64,000 nt of DNA from Elusimicrobia bacterium CG_4_9_14_3_um_filter_62_55 (GCA_002790095.1 PFUL01000194.1:19116-83115), one strand, 5' to 3'; positions 44,929 to 54,245 are shown, counted from the first letter of the stretch. Program-made: numbers and translations. Notes: generated by a model from the letters alone, not told the origin.

Positions 44929-45452
44929 TTCTCAAGGCGGCTCGCATCGGACACCCGATACTCCGGACGAAGGCTTCGCCGGTAGACCCGGCGGAAATCA
45001 AGACGGCGGAGTTCCGGCGCCTGCTCGACGACATGATCGAAACCATGCGGGAATACGACGGGGTGGGAATCGCCGCGACCCAGGTGCATGTCGCCAAACG
45101 CGCCGCCGTACTCGAGGTGTCCGGAGAGCACCCACGCTATCCTGACGCGCCGAACATTCCCCTTCAGATCCTCATCAACCCGGAAATCCTCGAATGTTCA
45201 AACGCGATCGAAGAGGATTGGGAAGGATGCCTGAGCGTTCCGGGGCTGCGCGGCCGCGTTCCCCGCGCGAAGGAGATTCGAGTCCGCGCCCTCGATGAGA
45301 ACGGGGGGGAACTCGAGTTCACCGCCGCGGATTTTCACGCACGGATCATCCAGCACGAATGCGACCATCTCGAGGGCCTCGTCTACCTGGACCGGATGAC
45401 GGACTTAAAGTCCTTATCCTTCCTCGAAGAATTCCGCCGCTTCAACCCGTAG
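44925..45452 (+). CDS. def: Peptide deformylase
   Basis: GVGIAATQV, EGCLSVPG, QHECDHLEG. Confidence 0.95.
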   Translation: MILKAARIGHPILRTKASPVDPAEIKTAEFRRLLDDMIETMREYDGVGIAATQVHVAKRAAVLEVSGEHPRYPDAPNIPLQILINPEILECSNAIEEDWEGCLSVPGLRGRVPRAKEIRVRALDENGGELEFTAADFHARIIQHECDHLEGLVYLDRMTDLKSLSFLEEFRRFNP

Positions 45453-45464
45453 GGCTCGAACCGC

Positions 45465-46868
45465 TCACCCGGTCCGCAGCATCGTCCAACTCGCGATCAC
45501 CGCGATCGAAATCAAATTGAGCCAAAAGCCGGCGCGAAACATCTGCCGCATCGTCACGAGTCCCGAAGCGAAGACGATCGCGTTCGGAGGCGTAGCGACG
45601 GGCATCATGAACGCGCAACTCGCCCCGAGCGCGGTCGGCAGCAGAAGCGACATCGGCGCCACCCCCGCGCCGTCCGCGACGGCCGCGAACACGGGGAGAA
45701 ACGCCGCCGTCACCGCAGTGTTGCTCGTCACCTCCGTCAAAAATACGACCATCCAGGTAACGAGCAGGACCAGGATCGCGGGGTGCGTCCCTCGAAGGCC
45801 CGAAAACAGCGCTCCCACGAATTCCGAGACTCCGGTCTGGGAGACGGCGGCGGCCAAACTCAATCCCCCGCCGAAAAGGATCAACACCCCCCACGGGATG
45901 CTCTCGGCGCTTTTCCAATCGAGGACGGCGCCTCCCGACTTCTCCCCCGAGGGGAGGGCGAACAACGCAAGAGCCCCCGCGATCGCGATCACCGAATCGT
46001 CGAGTCCGCCGAGCCCCGCGGGCCACGCGCGCTGCAGCAAGGGCCGGAAACACCACGCGGCGGCGACGGTTGAAAAAACCGCGAGCACGCGCCGTTCGGC
46101 CGGCCCCAAGGGACCCAGCGCCCGTCGCTCGCTCTCGAACAGTTCCCGGCCTCCCGATAAAGGAGCGCCGTCCAACGGAAAGACCCAGCGCGTCAACAGC
46201 CACCAACAGGTCGGCAGCAGGACGACCGCGACAGGAAGACCAAAAGACAGCCACGCGCTGAAGGAAACGGCGTCTGTGCCCCGTTGTTCGACAAACGCGG
46301 CCAGAAGGGCGTTCGGCGGCGTTCCCACGAGGGACCCCATCCCGCCGATAGAAGCCGCGTAGGCGATGCCGAGAACGAGGCAGACGCCGAAATTCTCCCG
46401 CTCGCCGGCGACCGCGACGACGCTCGTCGCGATGGACAGCATCATCAATGCCGTCGCCGTGTTGGAAACCCACAGGCTCAAGAAAGCCGTGACCCCCATA
46501 AACGCCGCGACGATTCTCGCGGGGCGGTCCCCGACGCGCGCGAGCGTCTCCAGCGCGAGCCGACGGTGCAGATTCCAGCGCTCCATCGCCGCGGCGATCA
46601 AAAAACCGCCGAGGAACAAAAAGATCAACTTGTGCGCGTACGGAGCGGCCGCCTTCGACGCGGGAAGAATTCCAAATAAAGGAAAGGCGGCAAGCGGAAC
46701 CAACGCCGTCGCGGCCAGCGGCAGCGCTTCCCCGAGCCACCACCCAGCCATCACCAGGGCGACAGACAAAGTCGCGCGCCCGTCGGATCCCAACGCTATA
46801 TTCGACGACAGAAGATAGAACGCCAGCGCGGCCGCGGGAGGCAGCCAAAAATTAAGACGGCGGCTCAT
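45465..46868 (-). CDS. SLC13/DASS family anion:sodium symporter
   Basis: Multi-TM; GGFLIAAAMERWNLHRRLAL, SNTATALMML, GTPPNALLAAF, TEVTSNTAVTAAFLP, MMPVATPPNAIVF. Confidence 0.92.
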   Translation of the reverse strand: MSRRLNFWLPPAAALAFYLLSSNIALGSDGRATLSVALVMAGWWLGEALPLAATALVPLAAFPLFGILPASKAAAPYAHKLIFLFLGGFLIAAAMERWNLHRRLALETLARVGDRPARIVAAFMGVTAFLSLWVSNTATALMMLSIATSVVAVAGERENFGVCLVLGIAYAASIGGMGSLVGTPPNALLAAFVEQRGTDAVSFSAWLSFGLPVAVVLLPTCWWLLTRWVFPLDGAPLSGGRELFESERRALGPLGPAERRVLAVFSTVAAAWCFRPLLQRAWPAGLGGLDDSVIAIAGALALFALPSGEKSGGAVLDWKSAESIPWGVLILFGGGLSLAAAVSQTGVSEFVGALFSGLRGTHPAILVLLVTWMVVFLTEVTSNTAVTAAFLPVFAAVADGAGVAPMSLLLPTALGASCAFMMPVATPPNAIVFASGLVTMRQMFRAGFWLNLISIAVIASWTMLRTG

Positions 46869-47580
46869 CGGGAGTCCACCGCATCACAAACAGCGACGCC
46901 TCAAAGAGAAGCACGATCGGAAAGCCCAGAGCCAACTGGGAGATCACGTCAGGCGGCGTGAGCAGCGCCGCAGCGATGAACGAAACGAAGTAGATGTAGC
47001 GCCGCTTCGAGGCGAGCACGGTTCGCTTGACCAGACCCGCGCGCTGCAGGAAGATCAGCAGGATCGGCAGCTGGAAGACGGTTCCGAAGGCCAAAGCGAG
47101 ACTCGTGACGAACTCCACGTAATTTCCGACCGTCAGCATCGGAGCGACCTCGCTCGAACCGTAGGCGATCAGAAAGTGAATCGCGGAAGGAGTCACCATG
47201 AAAATGGAAAGCGCCGCCCCCGCGAGGAAGAACACGTAGGAAAACGGAACGATCAAAGCGGCGGCGCGGCGCAGGGAGTCCGACATCGCGCAGGCCGTAA
47301 ACGCCCAGACCTGGTAGAGCACGATCGGCAGCGCCAGCATCGCGCCGCCGAAGACGGCGACCTTCACGCGAGTGAAAAACGCCTCCGTCGGCGCGACGAA
47401 CACCAAATTGCCGACCGGGCGGGCCAAGAACGAGAGCATCTCGGCGGACCATCCCCAAACCGCGATCGTCCCGAACATAACGGCGACGATGCTTTTGAGC
47501 ATCCGCCACCGCAACTCCTCGAGATGCTCGGTAATGGTCATTTCTTTGTCGGAAAATTTTTCCACAGGAGACTCGCTCAT
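46852..47580 (-). CDS. tatC: Sec-independent protein translocase TatC
   Basis: MTITEHLEELRWRMLKS, PTEAFFTRVKVAVFGG, YQVWAFTACAMSDSLRR, VFQLPILLIFLQRAG. Confidence 0.94.
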   Translation of the reverse strand: MSESPVEKFSDKEMTITEHLEELRWRMLKSIVAVMFGTIAVWGWSAEMLSFLARPVGNLVFVAPTEAFFTRVKVAVFGGAMLALPIVLYQVWAFTACAMSDSLRRAAALIVPFSYVFFLAGAALSIFMVTPSAIHFLIAYGSSEVAPMLTVGNYVEFVTSLALAFGTVFQLPILLIFLQRAGLVKRTVLASKRRYIYFVSFIAAALLTPPDVISQLALGFPIVLLFEASLFVMRWTPDEPPS

Positions 47581-48797
47581 AGACGTTTGAACCGCACCTC
47601 CATTCCCGGTTCCAACCGGGCCGCTCCGATCGGCCCGACGGCGAGCGCGTCGGCCTTCGCGCCCATCGTCAGCATCGCGGACCCCTGCGGCTGCAAAACC
47701 CGCAGACGCGCGACCCCGTCCTCATCGGAACGCATCGAGCAAAACAAGAAGTGACGCAGCGCCCGGGGCTTGTCAAACGCCTCTTCGATCACTCCGACGC
47801 GGTCGAACGCGTCCACTCCGCCGCGCAAGCCCGCCATTTTCTCAAGCGCGGGGCGAACGAAGACCTCCGCGGTCACCAACGTGGAAATGGGATTTCCCGG
47901 AAGGCCGAACACCGGCTTGCCGCCCAGCGTCCCAAAAAGCAACGGTTTTCCGGGACGAATCGCCACGCGCCAAAATGATTCTTCAAACCCAAGCGAGATC
48001 AACGCCGCCCGGGTGTGATCAAAATCTCCTACGGACACCCCGCCGCACAGAAGCAGCGCATCCGCCCCCTCGAGGGCCCGGTCGATCGCGGTTTTAATCG
48101 CCTCTTCGCGATCCGGCGCGATCGGACACCCGACGGGCTCCATCCCCCACGAGGCGACCATAGCGCTTAAGGCCGGAGCGCTGGAGTTGCGGATGCGTCC
48201 CGCCCCGACCGGCTCCCGGAAGGGAACGAGTTCGTCCCCAGAACTTAAAATCGCCGCGCGCGGCTTTCGGTGCACGCGCAGTTCTCCGAACCCCTGCCCC
48301 GCCAACAGACCGATTTCATACGCCCGCAGCCGCCGTCCGCCTTCCATCAGAGGAGCTCCGGCTCGGATATCGTCTCCCCGGCGCCGGACATGATCTCCCA
48401 CGTCGGGCGCTTCCAAAAGGAGAACCCGGCCCTCCTCCTCTCGCGTATATTCCTTAGGGAGCACCGCGTCCGCGCCCGCCGGCATCGGAGCGCCCGTCAT
48501 GATCTTCGCGGCCGTGCCTGCCGCCAACGCGCCGGGAACCGTTCCGGCGGCGATCACCTGGGATATCGGCAATTGCACCGGGGATTTACTCGTCGCGCCG
48601 CGGGCGTCTTCTTCGCGAACGGCGTATCCGTCCATCGCGGAATTGTCGAACGACGGGAGATCGCAAGCCGCCGCGATCTCCTCTGCGAGAGCGTAGCCCG
48701 CGCAGGTTTCCAGGGGCCGCTCTTCGACCGGAAGCGGGCGCACGGCGTCGAGCACCAAGCGCAACGCCTTATCCGGATCGAGCAGCGGCTTATCCAT
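47577..48797 (-). CDS. moeA: Molybdopterin molybdotransferase MoeA
   Basis: FDNSAMDGYAVR, GAPMPAGADAVLPKE, SSGDELV, GGVSVGDFDHT, FGLPGNPIS. Confidence 0.94.
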   Translation of the reverse strand: MDKPLLDPDKALRLVLDAVRPLPVEERPLETCAGYALAEEIAAACDLPSFDNSAMDGYAVREEDARGATSKSPVQLPISQVIAAGTVPGALAAGTAAKIMTGAPMPAGADAVLPKEYTREEEGRVLLLEAPDVGDHVRRRGDDIRAGAPLMEGGRRLRAYEIGLLAGQGFGELRVHRKPRAAILSSGDELVPFREPVGAGRIRNSSAPALSAMVASWGMEPVGCPIAPDREEAIKTAIDRALEGADALLLCGGVSVGDFDHTRAALISLGFEESFWRVAIRPGKPLLFGTLGGKPVFGLPGNPISTLVTAEVFVRPALEKMAGLRGGVDAFDRVGVIEEAFDKPRALRHFLFCSMRSDEDGVARLRVLQPQGSAMLTMGAKADALAVGPIGAARLEPGMEVRFKRL

Positions 48798-49269
48798 GAT
48801 TTCCGCCGTTGAGAATCCTCGAGGCGTGTTCGATCAAGGCGCGAACGGCCTGGAAGGATTCGACCGCCCCTTTTGGGCTTCCCGGGAGATTGACGATCAA
48901 GGTCTTTCCCGACGAACCGCTGACGGCCCGCGACAGCGCGGCCAACGGCGTGTGCGCCTCTCCCTCGCGTCTCATCCGCTCCGAGAAACCCGGCAACTCC
49001 TTTTCCAAAACATCGCGCGTCGCTTCGGGCGTGACGTCGCGCGGACCGAGACCGGTGCCGCCCGTCGTCAAAATGAGCTGCGGCGCTTGGGCCGAGGAAC
49101 ACAAAGCCCGAAGACGCTCGGCGAGAGGAAAACGGTCGTCGGGAAGCGTCTCGAAACCCGCAACGGTCCACCCCGCCCGCTGGACGGCCTCACGGACAGC
49201 GGGACCCCCGCGGTCTTCGGCTTCGCCGCGGGAACAGCGGTCGCTGACGGTGAGAACGAAAACCCTCAT
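48790..49269 (-). CDS. MoaB/MogA-type molybdenum cofactor protein
   Basis: VLTVSDRCSRGEAEDRGGP, LILTTGGTGLGPRDVTPEAT, NLPGSPKGA. Confidence 0.93.
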   Translation of the reverse strand: MRVFVLTVSDRCSRGEAEDRGGPAVREAVQRAGWTVAGFETLPDDRFPLAERLRALCSSAQAPQLILTTGGTGLGPRDVTPEATRDVLEKELPGFSERMRREGEAHTPLAALSRAVSGSSGKTLIVNLPGSPKGAVESFQAVRALIEHASRILNGGNHG

Positions 49270-49667
49270 CGCGGCGACCGCACCGGCGCGGTAAACGACG
49301 CTTTCCAAATGGGAACATCGGCCTTCAGACGGTCGATGGCCAAGCGGCAGGCCGAGAACGCCTCCGGCCGGTGTCCGGAAGCCGCGCACACGATGACGCT
49401 CGCCTCTCCCACGGGGACCTCTCCGACCCGGTGATGGACGGCGACGACCGCGCCCGTCTCTTTCTCTACCGAAGCCGCGATCCGCTCCAATTCTTTTTTC
49501 GCCATCGAGTCGTAGGCTTCGTAGACGATCGCGGAGATCGCCGATCCGTTTTCACGGTCGCGCACGACCCCGGAAAAGGTGACGACGGCGCCGCGCTCCT
49601 TGGAGGAGACGAGGCGCTCGATCGCCGCGGGATCGAGCGGCGCCTGGGTGAGAAGAATCCTATCCAC
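49266..49667 (-). CDS. moaE: Molybdopterin synthase catalytic subunit MoaE
   Basis: GAVVTFSGVVRD, IVYEAYDSMAKKEL, VHHRVGEVPVGEASVIVCA. Confidence 0.92.
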   Translation of the reverse strand: MDRILLTQAPLDPAAIERLVSSKERGAVVTFSGVVRDRENGSAISAIVYEAYDSMAKKELERIAASVEKETGAVVAVHHRVGEVPVGEASVIVCAASGHRPEAFSACRLAIDRLKADVPIWKASFTAPVRSPR

Positions 49668-49899
49668 CGCTCACCGGGGGAATCACGGCAACCGTATCCC
49701 CGTCGGAAAGAACGGCGTCGGCCGGCGCGAAGGCTTCGTTAAGAGCGAAACGGATCGAGGGAAGATGCTCCTTGAGCGGGGCGAACTCGGGAAGCGCCGC
49801 AAGGGATTCGATCGCCGCGCCTTCCGCCAATTCGACCGAAAATTCTGAACGCCCGATCGCGACCCGAGCGCTCGCGAACAGCAAAATCCGGACCCTCAC
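49660..49899 (-). CDS. moaD: Molybdopterin synthase sulfur carrier subunit MoaD
   Basis: Beta-grasp pattern ending ...DTVAVIPPVSGG* (GG tail); GTGA overlap with moaC. Confidence 0.9.
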   Translation of the reverse strand: MRVRILLFASARVAIGRSEFSVELAEGAAIESLAALPEFAPLKEHLPSIRFALNEAFAPADAVLSDGDTVAVIPPVSGG

Positions 49900-50363
49900 T
49901 TCCGTCTCCGGTAATCGCCGGAACGGCCCCCGGTTTTCCGTTCGAGCCGGACGGGGCCGATCGTCATGGAGCGGTCTTCGGATTTGAGCATGTCGTAAAT
50001 CGTGAGACACGCCGCCGAGACGGCGGTCAACGCCTCCATCTCGACTCCGGTGCGGCCCGTTGTTCGCACCGTCGCCTCGACCGCGACCCCGTCGGACAGA
50101 ATCTTGAGCCGCAACTCCGCGTACTCAAGCGCCAGCGGGTGGCACAACGGAATCCATTCCCCGGTGCGTTTCGCCGCCTGAATGCCGGCGATCCGGGCGG
50201 CAGCCAGGGCGTCCCCCTTTTTCAGTTTTCCGCTTCGCAGCGCCCGAACCGCGGCGCGCGACATCAAGACGCGTCCGGAGGCGACGGCCTCGCGTCGGGT
50301 CGCGGACTTTCCTCCGACGTCGACCATCCAAGCCTCGCCGCGGCGGTTAACGTGAACGGCCAT
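49896..50363 (-). CDS. moaC: Cyclic pyranopterin monophosphate synthase MoaC
   Basis: MVDVGGKSATRREA, AGIQAAKRTGEWIPLCHPL, GVEMEALTAVSAACLTIYDM. Confidence 0.95.
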   Translation of the reverse strand: MAVHVNRRGEAWMVDVGGKSATRREAVASGRVLMSRAAVRALRSGKLKKGDALAAARIAGIQAAKRTGEWIPLCHPLALEYAELRLKILSDGVAVEATVRTTGRTGVEMEALTAVSAACLTIYDMLKSEDRSMTIGPVRLERKTGGRSGDYRRRK

Positions 50364-50368
50364 CAGTC

Positions 50369-50563
50369 TTAAGAGTCCGAATCGTCTTTCTTGCCCGACT
50401 CGGGCTTCTTGGACTCTTCAATCGGTTCTTTCATCCCCGCCTTGAAGGAGTTAATGGCCTTTCCGAACGCGCGCGCAATTTCAGGGACCTGTTTGGCGCC
50501 GAAAATAAGCAGTCCGAGCGCCAAAATTATCAGCAGTTCGCCGGTTCCGATATTAGGAAGCAT
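50369..50563 (-). CDS. tatA: Twin-arginine translocase TatA/TatE subunit
   Basis: IGTGELLIILALGLLIFGAKQVPEIARAFGKAINSFKAG. Confidence 0.92.
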   Translation of the reverse strand: MLPNIGTGELLIILALGLLIFGAKQVPEIARAFGKAINSFKAGMKEPIEESKKPESGKKDDSDS

Positions 50564-50576
50564 AGGCTCCGATTAT

Positions 50577-50631
50577 AGCACTGCGCGCTGACCGAGCGCC
50601 CAGCACAGCGGCGCTTCCGCGCCGCTAGCAC
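50577..50631. repeat. Single diverged copy (inverse orientation) of the 55-nt two-hairpin element amplified at 6.66 kb
   Basis: agcac-tgcgcgctgaccgagcgcc-cagcac-agcggcgcttccgcgccgct-agcac aligns without gaps to the reverse complement of the 6.66-kb unit (42/55 identical by hand count). Confidence 0.85.
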
Positions 50632-50663
50632 CCCCCTCGTGGGCTATGATATCCTGCCAGCGC

Positions 50664-51509
50664 ATGCGCCGCTCGACTCCCGTTTTCACCGCTCTCCTGC
50701 TCGCCGTGAATGCCGGAGCGTTCGAAATCACGCTGACGCCTCCACAGCCGCTCCCTGGAGACGTTTTGGCGGTGGAAGTGGTGGGGATCGACAATCCCCG
50801 CCGCGCGGAGCTCGTATTCCGCAATGAAACCTACCCTTTCTACGCGATCGCGCCGGGCCGCATGCGCGCCCTGATCGGTCTCACGGCGCGGGACAAGATC
50901 CGCTGGGAGGGCCTGCGCGTCGTCCGGAAACGATTCCTGCTCCCCGACGAGGTCAAAACGGTCGGAATCGAGCTGCAAAAACGGACCTTTTCCCACCAAA
51001 GCCTTCGCATGCCGGCGTCGAAGGCCGCGTTGCCCCAGAAACCCGAAGCCCGCACGGCCATCAACCACATCCGCGAAGCCCTCAGCAAGGACTCCCCCCG
51101 CCAGCGCTGGGAAGGGGCCTTCCTGCGTCCGGCAAAAGGGCGGCGCAGTTCCAAGTACGGCCACACTCGCACCATCAACGGGGCGATGGCCTGGGATTGG
51201 CACAAGGGCATCGACATCGCCGCCGGGGACGGGCAGCCTGTCCTTTCTCCCAACAGCGGACGCGTCGTCCTGACGGGCCGCTTTCCCGTGCAGGGCGGGA
51301 CCGTCATCGTCGACCACGGACAGGGACTGATGAGCGCGTTTTTACACCTGCAGTCGTTCGAGGTGAAAATCGGAGACGAAGTCTCCAAAGGCCAACGCAT
51401 CGCCGCCGTCGGAGGCGGCGGATTCTCCACCGGGTCCCATTTGCATTGGGGCGTCTACGTGCACGGCGCGGCCGTCGACCCGGAACCGCTGCTCGACCGG
51501 CCCCTCTGA
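50664..51509 (+). CDS. M23 family metallopeptidase (LytM-type)
   Basis: WHKGIDIAAGDGQPVLSPNSGRVV, VIVDHGQGLMSAFLHL, GSHLHWGVYVHG. Confidence 0.92.
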   Translation: MRRSTPVFTALLLAVNAGAFEITLTPPQPLPGDVLAVEVVGIDNPRRAELVFRNETYPFYAIAPGRMRALIGLTARDKIRWEGLRVVRKRFLLPDEVKTVGIELQKRTFSHQSLRMPASKAALPQKPEARTAINHIREALSKDSPRQRWEGAFLRPAKGRRSSKYGHTRTINGAMAWDWHKGIDIAAGDGQPVLSPNSGRVVLTGRFPVQGGTVIVDHGQGLMSAFLHLQSFEVKIGDEVSKGQRIAAVGGGGFSTGSHLHWGVYVHGAAVDPEPLLDRPL

Positions 51510-51531
51510 CGGGGCGGCGGCCCCGGCCGGC

Positions 51532-52458
51532 CTAGTACTCGCTAAGCCGGCAACACAAGATACGTCCGGACGTCGGAAGAACTTGCACCTCGCATGATGG
51601 GTTAGCCTGGCCGGGAAGATAACAGTTAATCCCTGCGCTATTAACCACTTTGACATTATTCTGAATGTTCCCGGCGTAAGTCGACGCGGCGAATACCCCC
51701 CATTTCACAGGGCAGAAGCGCTGAGTTCCCACCGAGTACGGATACCAGCGGCAGGCGTTGGAGATCGTCCGCCCCAAGAGGATATAGCTGTCGTCCTGAA
51801 TGCGGATATGCTCCCGGGCGTTGTTGCGCACGATCATCGCGTAGCGGCCGGCGCTGTCCCCACCCCCGGTGTGGATGTAGGCGCCGTATCCACCACCGTG
51901 AGCGAAATACACATTGGCGCTTCCCTTCTGAATCCGCATCGCCCAGTTCGCGCCTCCCTTATTCACATGGATGTCGTGCGAGGGGTTCGTCATGCCGATC
52001 CCCAGAGCGCCGCCGGTCGTGTAGATATTCCCGATCGCCCGAACATAGGAACCGGACTGCACGTAGGTTCCGGCGGTGACCGCCTGCCCGGCCGTTACAT
52101 TCGTTCCCGCGGAGACCGCTTGGGCGGCCGATACGTTCGTCCCGGCGGCGACGGCTTGAGCTGCGGTGAGATTGGTCGCGTAGGCGTTTCCGTTTACCTG
52201 GAGTTTATTACTGCAGCTCGTTGAACCGATGCAGGTGTTGCCCCCCGTGTAGGAGAGGTAGGTGTTCTGCGTCGATCGGAGTTCCTCGTAGACGCCGTAG
52301 GGGGAAGGGTAGTAGGTCGTCAGCGTCAACTGCTCGGTAACCAGGTCGCCGGGCGTGAAGCAGATCAAGCCGAGCGTCAGAAGCGCGACGAACTGCCGCC
52401 GCCCGAACTCCAAACGGATCGTCACCGTTCTGCCTCCGTTTTTCTCGTCTACGCTCAT
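51532..52458 (-). CDS. Secreted protein with 12-aa repeats, associated with prepilins
   Basis: Signal/anchor, LTLTTYYPSPYGVYEELRSTQN, repeats AAQAVAAGTNVS/AAQAVSAGTNVT/AGQAVTAGTYVQ. Confidence 0.7.
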   Translation of the reverse strand: MSVDEKNGGRTVTIRLEFGRRQFVALLTLGLICFTPGDLVTEQLTLTTYYPSPYGVYEELRSTQNTYLSYTGGNTCIGSTSCSNKLQVNGNAYATNLTAAQAVAAGTNVSAAQAVSAGTNVTAGQAVTAGTYVQSGSYVRAIGNIYTTGGALGIGMTNPSHDIHVNKGGANWAMRIQKGSANVYFAHGGGYGAYIHTGGGDSAGRYAMIVRNNAREHIRIQDDSYILLGRTISNACRWYPYSVGTQRFCPVKWGVFAASTYAGNIQNNVKVVNSAGINCYLPGQANPSCEVQVLPTSGRILCCRLSEY

Positions 52459-52480
52459 AAACGCCTCCCCCCGCGTCCCG

Positions 52481-52786
52481 TCAATTATCGACCGTGAAAT
52501 CGGCCCGCCCCGAAGGACAGGATACCGTCACCGTCGGATTGCCCGCCCCGAACGAACAACTCCCCGACACGCAGGCCCCGCCCGTCTGAGCCCACTCCGC
52601 GATCTTGCGCGCCATGCAGGCCTCGACCCACTGCTTGCGGATGTCCGTGTGCCGGACCTTCGACACCATCACATGCGTTCCGAACGTCATCTTCAGAAGC
52701 CCCGTCGCTAAAATCGTCAACAGCACGGACATGATCAGCACCTGCACCAAGGCGACCCCTCGCTGATCGCCCGCTCGCGCCCTCAT
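52481..52786 (-). CDS. Small PilX-like prepilin-type protein
   Basis: N-terminal QRGVALVQVLIMSVLLTILATGLLKM helix. Confidence 0.6.
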   Translation of the reverse strand: MRARAGDQRGVALVQVLIMSVLLTILATGLLKMTFGTHVMVSKVRHTDIRKQWVEACMARKIAEWAQTGGACVSGSCSFGAGNPTVTVSCPSGRADFTVDN

Positions 52787-53451
52787 GGCCGCACCCCGAA
52801 TTGGGAACTCGCGCTCGTGTCGACCTGAAAATAGAGCTTCGGCGAGTTGGGACCCGGCGGACGAGTCACGTTATAGGCAATGCGAACCGCGTTGTCCTCT
52901 TGCGCGAAGTCCCCGTCGCGTCGAGAAAAATAGCCGTCGGAGGGCATCGTCGAGAGCTCCTCAAGCCCCGAGGCCAGCAGTTGCGGCGTCCCCATGGTCC
53001 CCGTTGTGTTTCCGCAATTGCTCACGGTAACATCGGAAGCCGGGCAGTTTCCGGACACGCTTCGCGTGTAATAAAACAAACATGGCGCCGCGTCCGGGTC
53101 CCCGTCGCACAACCCTGATCCCAAATTCGAGTTGCGCACGCAAAAATGAAAGCGCGTCGACTGCTGGGCTGTGGTGATGCGGGTTGAGTCGGACTTCGCG
53201 TTGCTGCACCCGCTCAACTCCCGGCCGTAGGAATCTTGCGCCGGAAGATCGATGCGGGTCGCCTGGGCGGTCTCGCGCATGAGCGCGCGCATCGACATCG
53301 TCGCCATCAATTTCGTACGGCTCTCCCGAAAGGTCCGCCCGCTTTGGCCGAACGCGGTCGCGTAGATCGCCGACAACGCGGCGATGACCATGCTGAAAAG
53401 AAGCGAGGCGATGATCAACTCAACGATGGTAAAACCGTCGCTCTTCTTCAT
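52783..53451 (-). CDS. Type IV prepilin-like protein (PilW-like)
   Basis: MKKSDGFTIVELIIASLLFSMVIAALSAIY prepilin motif. Confidence 0.82.
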   Translation of the reverse strand: MKKSDGFTIVELIIASLLFSMVIAALSAIYATAFGQSGRTFRESRTKLMATMSMRALMRETAQATRIDLPAQDSYGRELSGCSNAKSDSTRITTAQQSTRFHFCVRNSNLGSGLCDGDPDAAPCLFYYTRSVSGNCPASDVTVSNCGNTTGTMGTPQLLASGLEELSTMPSDGYFSRRDGDFAQEDNAVRIAYNVTRPPGPNSPKLYFQVDTSASSQFGVRP

Positions 53452-53882
53452 CACGGACCCGGCCATGCGACGTCGATTTTCGTCTCCTTGCACACCTTCG
53501 TCCCGCAGACGGTATCGGTCACCGTATAACTCATCGTCCAGCCCAACGAGCGCAGCGACGCCGGCAGATTGCTCGTCACGTCGTGATTTCCCGCGGCCAA
53601 CGCGTAGTTGCCGGAGCTGTCCCCGGGGTAGAGCCAATTATTGGGGGCGGTCGTGACGATCGCGCCCCGCGGGCCCGGCGCCGTCAAATCGGCGCTGACA
53701 TAGGATTTCAATTTTTCCATCTGCTGGCGAGCGTAGAAATGGGCTTTCGCCTGCGATTCGGACTTCTTCGCCCCCGTCTTCGCGGTCAGGACCATCCCAA
53801 AAATGGACGTGACGATCATCGCGACCAACAGCATCGCGATCATCGTTTCAACGAGAGTGTATCCTCGTTCGTCCTTCATCAA
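53451..53882 (-). CDS. Type IV prepilin-like protein (PilV-like)
   Basis: MMKDERGYTLVETMIAMLLVAMIVTSIFGM prepilin motif. Confidence 0.82.
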   Translation of the reverse strand: MMKDERGYTLVETMIAMLLVAMIVTSIFGMVLTAKTGAKKSESQAKAHFYARQQMEKLKSYVSADLTAPGPRGAIVTTAPNNWLYPGDSSGNYALAAGNHDVTSNLPASLRSLGWTMSYTVTDTVCGTKVCKETKIDVAWPGP

Positions 53883-53900
53883 AAAAACCCCGTCCTTTCG

Positions 53901-53929
53901 AGTGTAACAGCGGCACTCCGGCGCGTCAA
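53901..53929 (-). promoter_or_regulatory. Predicted promoter of the prepilin operon
   Basis: Minus-strand TTGACG - 17 nt - TACACT with an AT-rich upstream segment. Confidence 0.6.
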
Positions 53930-54012
53930 TGAGAAAATACGCTTTTATTTAAATCACATTTCAAACACACCCCACCCTCATTTCGGCCAAATATGGTATT
54001 ATCAAAATCGAC

Positions 54013-54086
54013 GGTGCGGTACCCAAGTGGTTTAAGGGGCGAGTCTGCAAAACTCGTATTCATGGGTTCGAATCCCATCCGCACCT
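54013..54086 (+). tRNA. tRNA-Cys (anticodon GCA), CCA not encoded
   Basis: GGTGCGG/CCGCACC acceptor, CGAGT-CTGCAAA-ACTCG anticodon arm, ATGGG-TTCGAAT-CCCAT T arm. Confidence 0.95.
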
Positions 54087-54093
54087 CCCTTTT

Positions 54094-54119
54094 AAAGAGC
54101 GGGTTCCAGCCCGCTCTTT
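54094..54119 (+). terminator. Hairpin downstream of tRNA-Cys
   Basis: aaagagcggg-ttccag-cccgctcttt followed by T/C-rich sequence. Confidence 0.75.
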
Positions 54120-54245
54120 CCTTTCATATTAGACCTCCGGCGTATCCCTTCCGTTACAGGAAGGTAAAGAAACGGTAAAGTTGTTCCCCTTCTTTCCCTT
54201 TTGCTATCCTATTTATGTCGCTAATGCCGATTTGGAATACAAATA

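Noticed and set aside
45442-46848. 468-aa alternate minus-strand ORF over the SLC13 gene
   Set aside because: R/G-rich out-of-frame reading of the symporter, which has clear TM and family motifs in its own frame.
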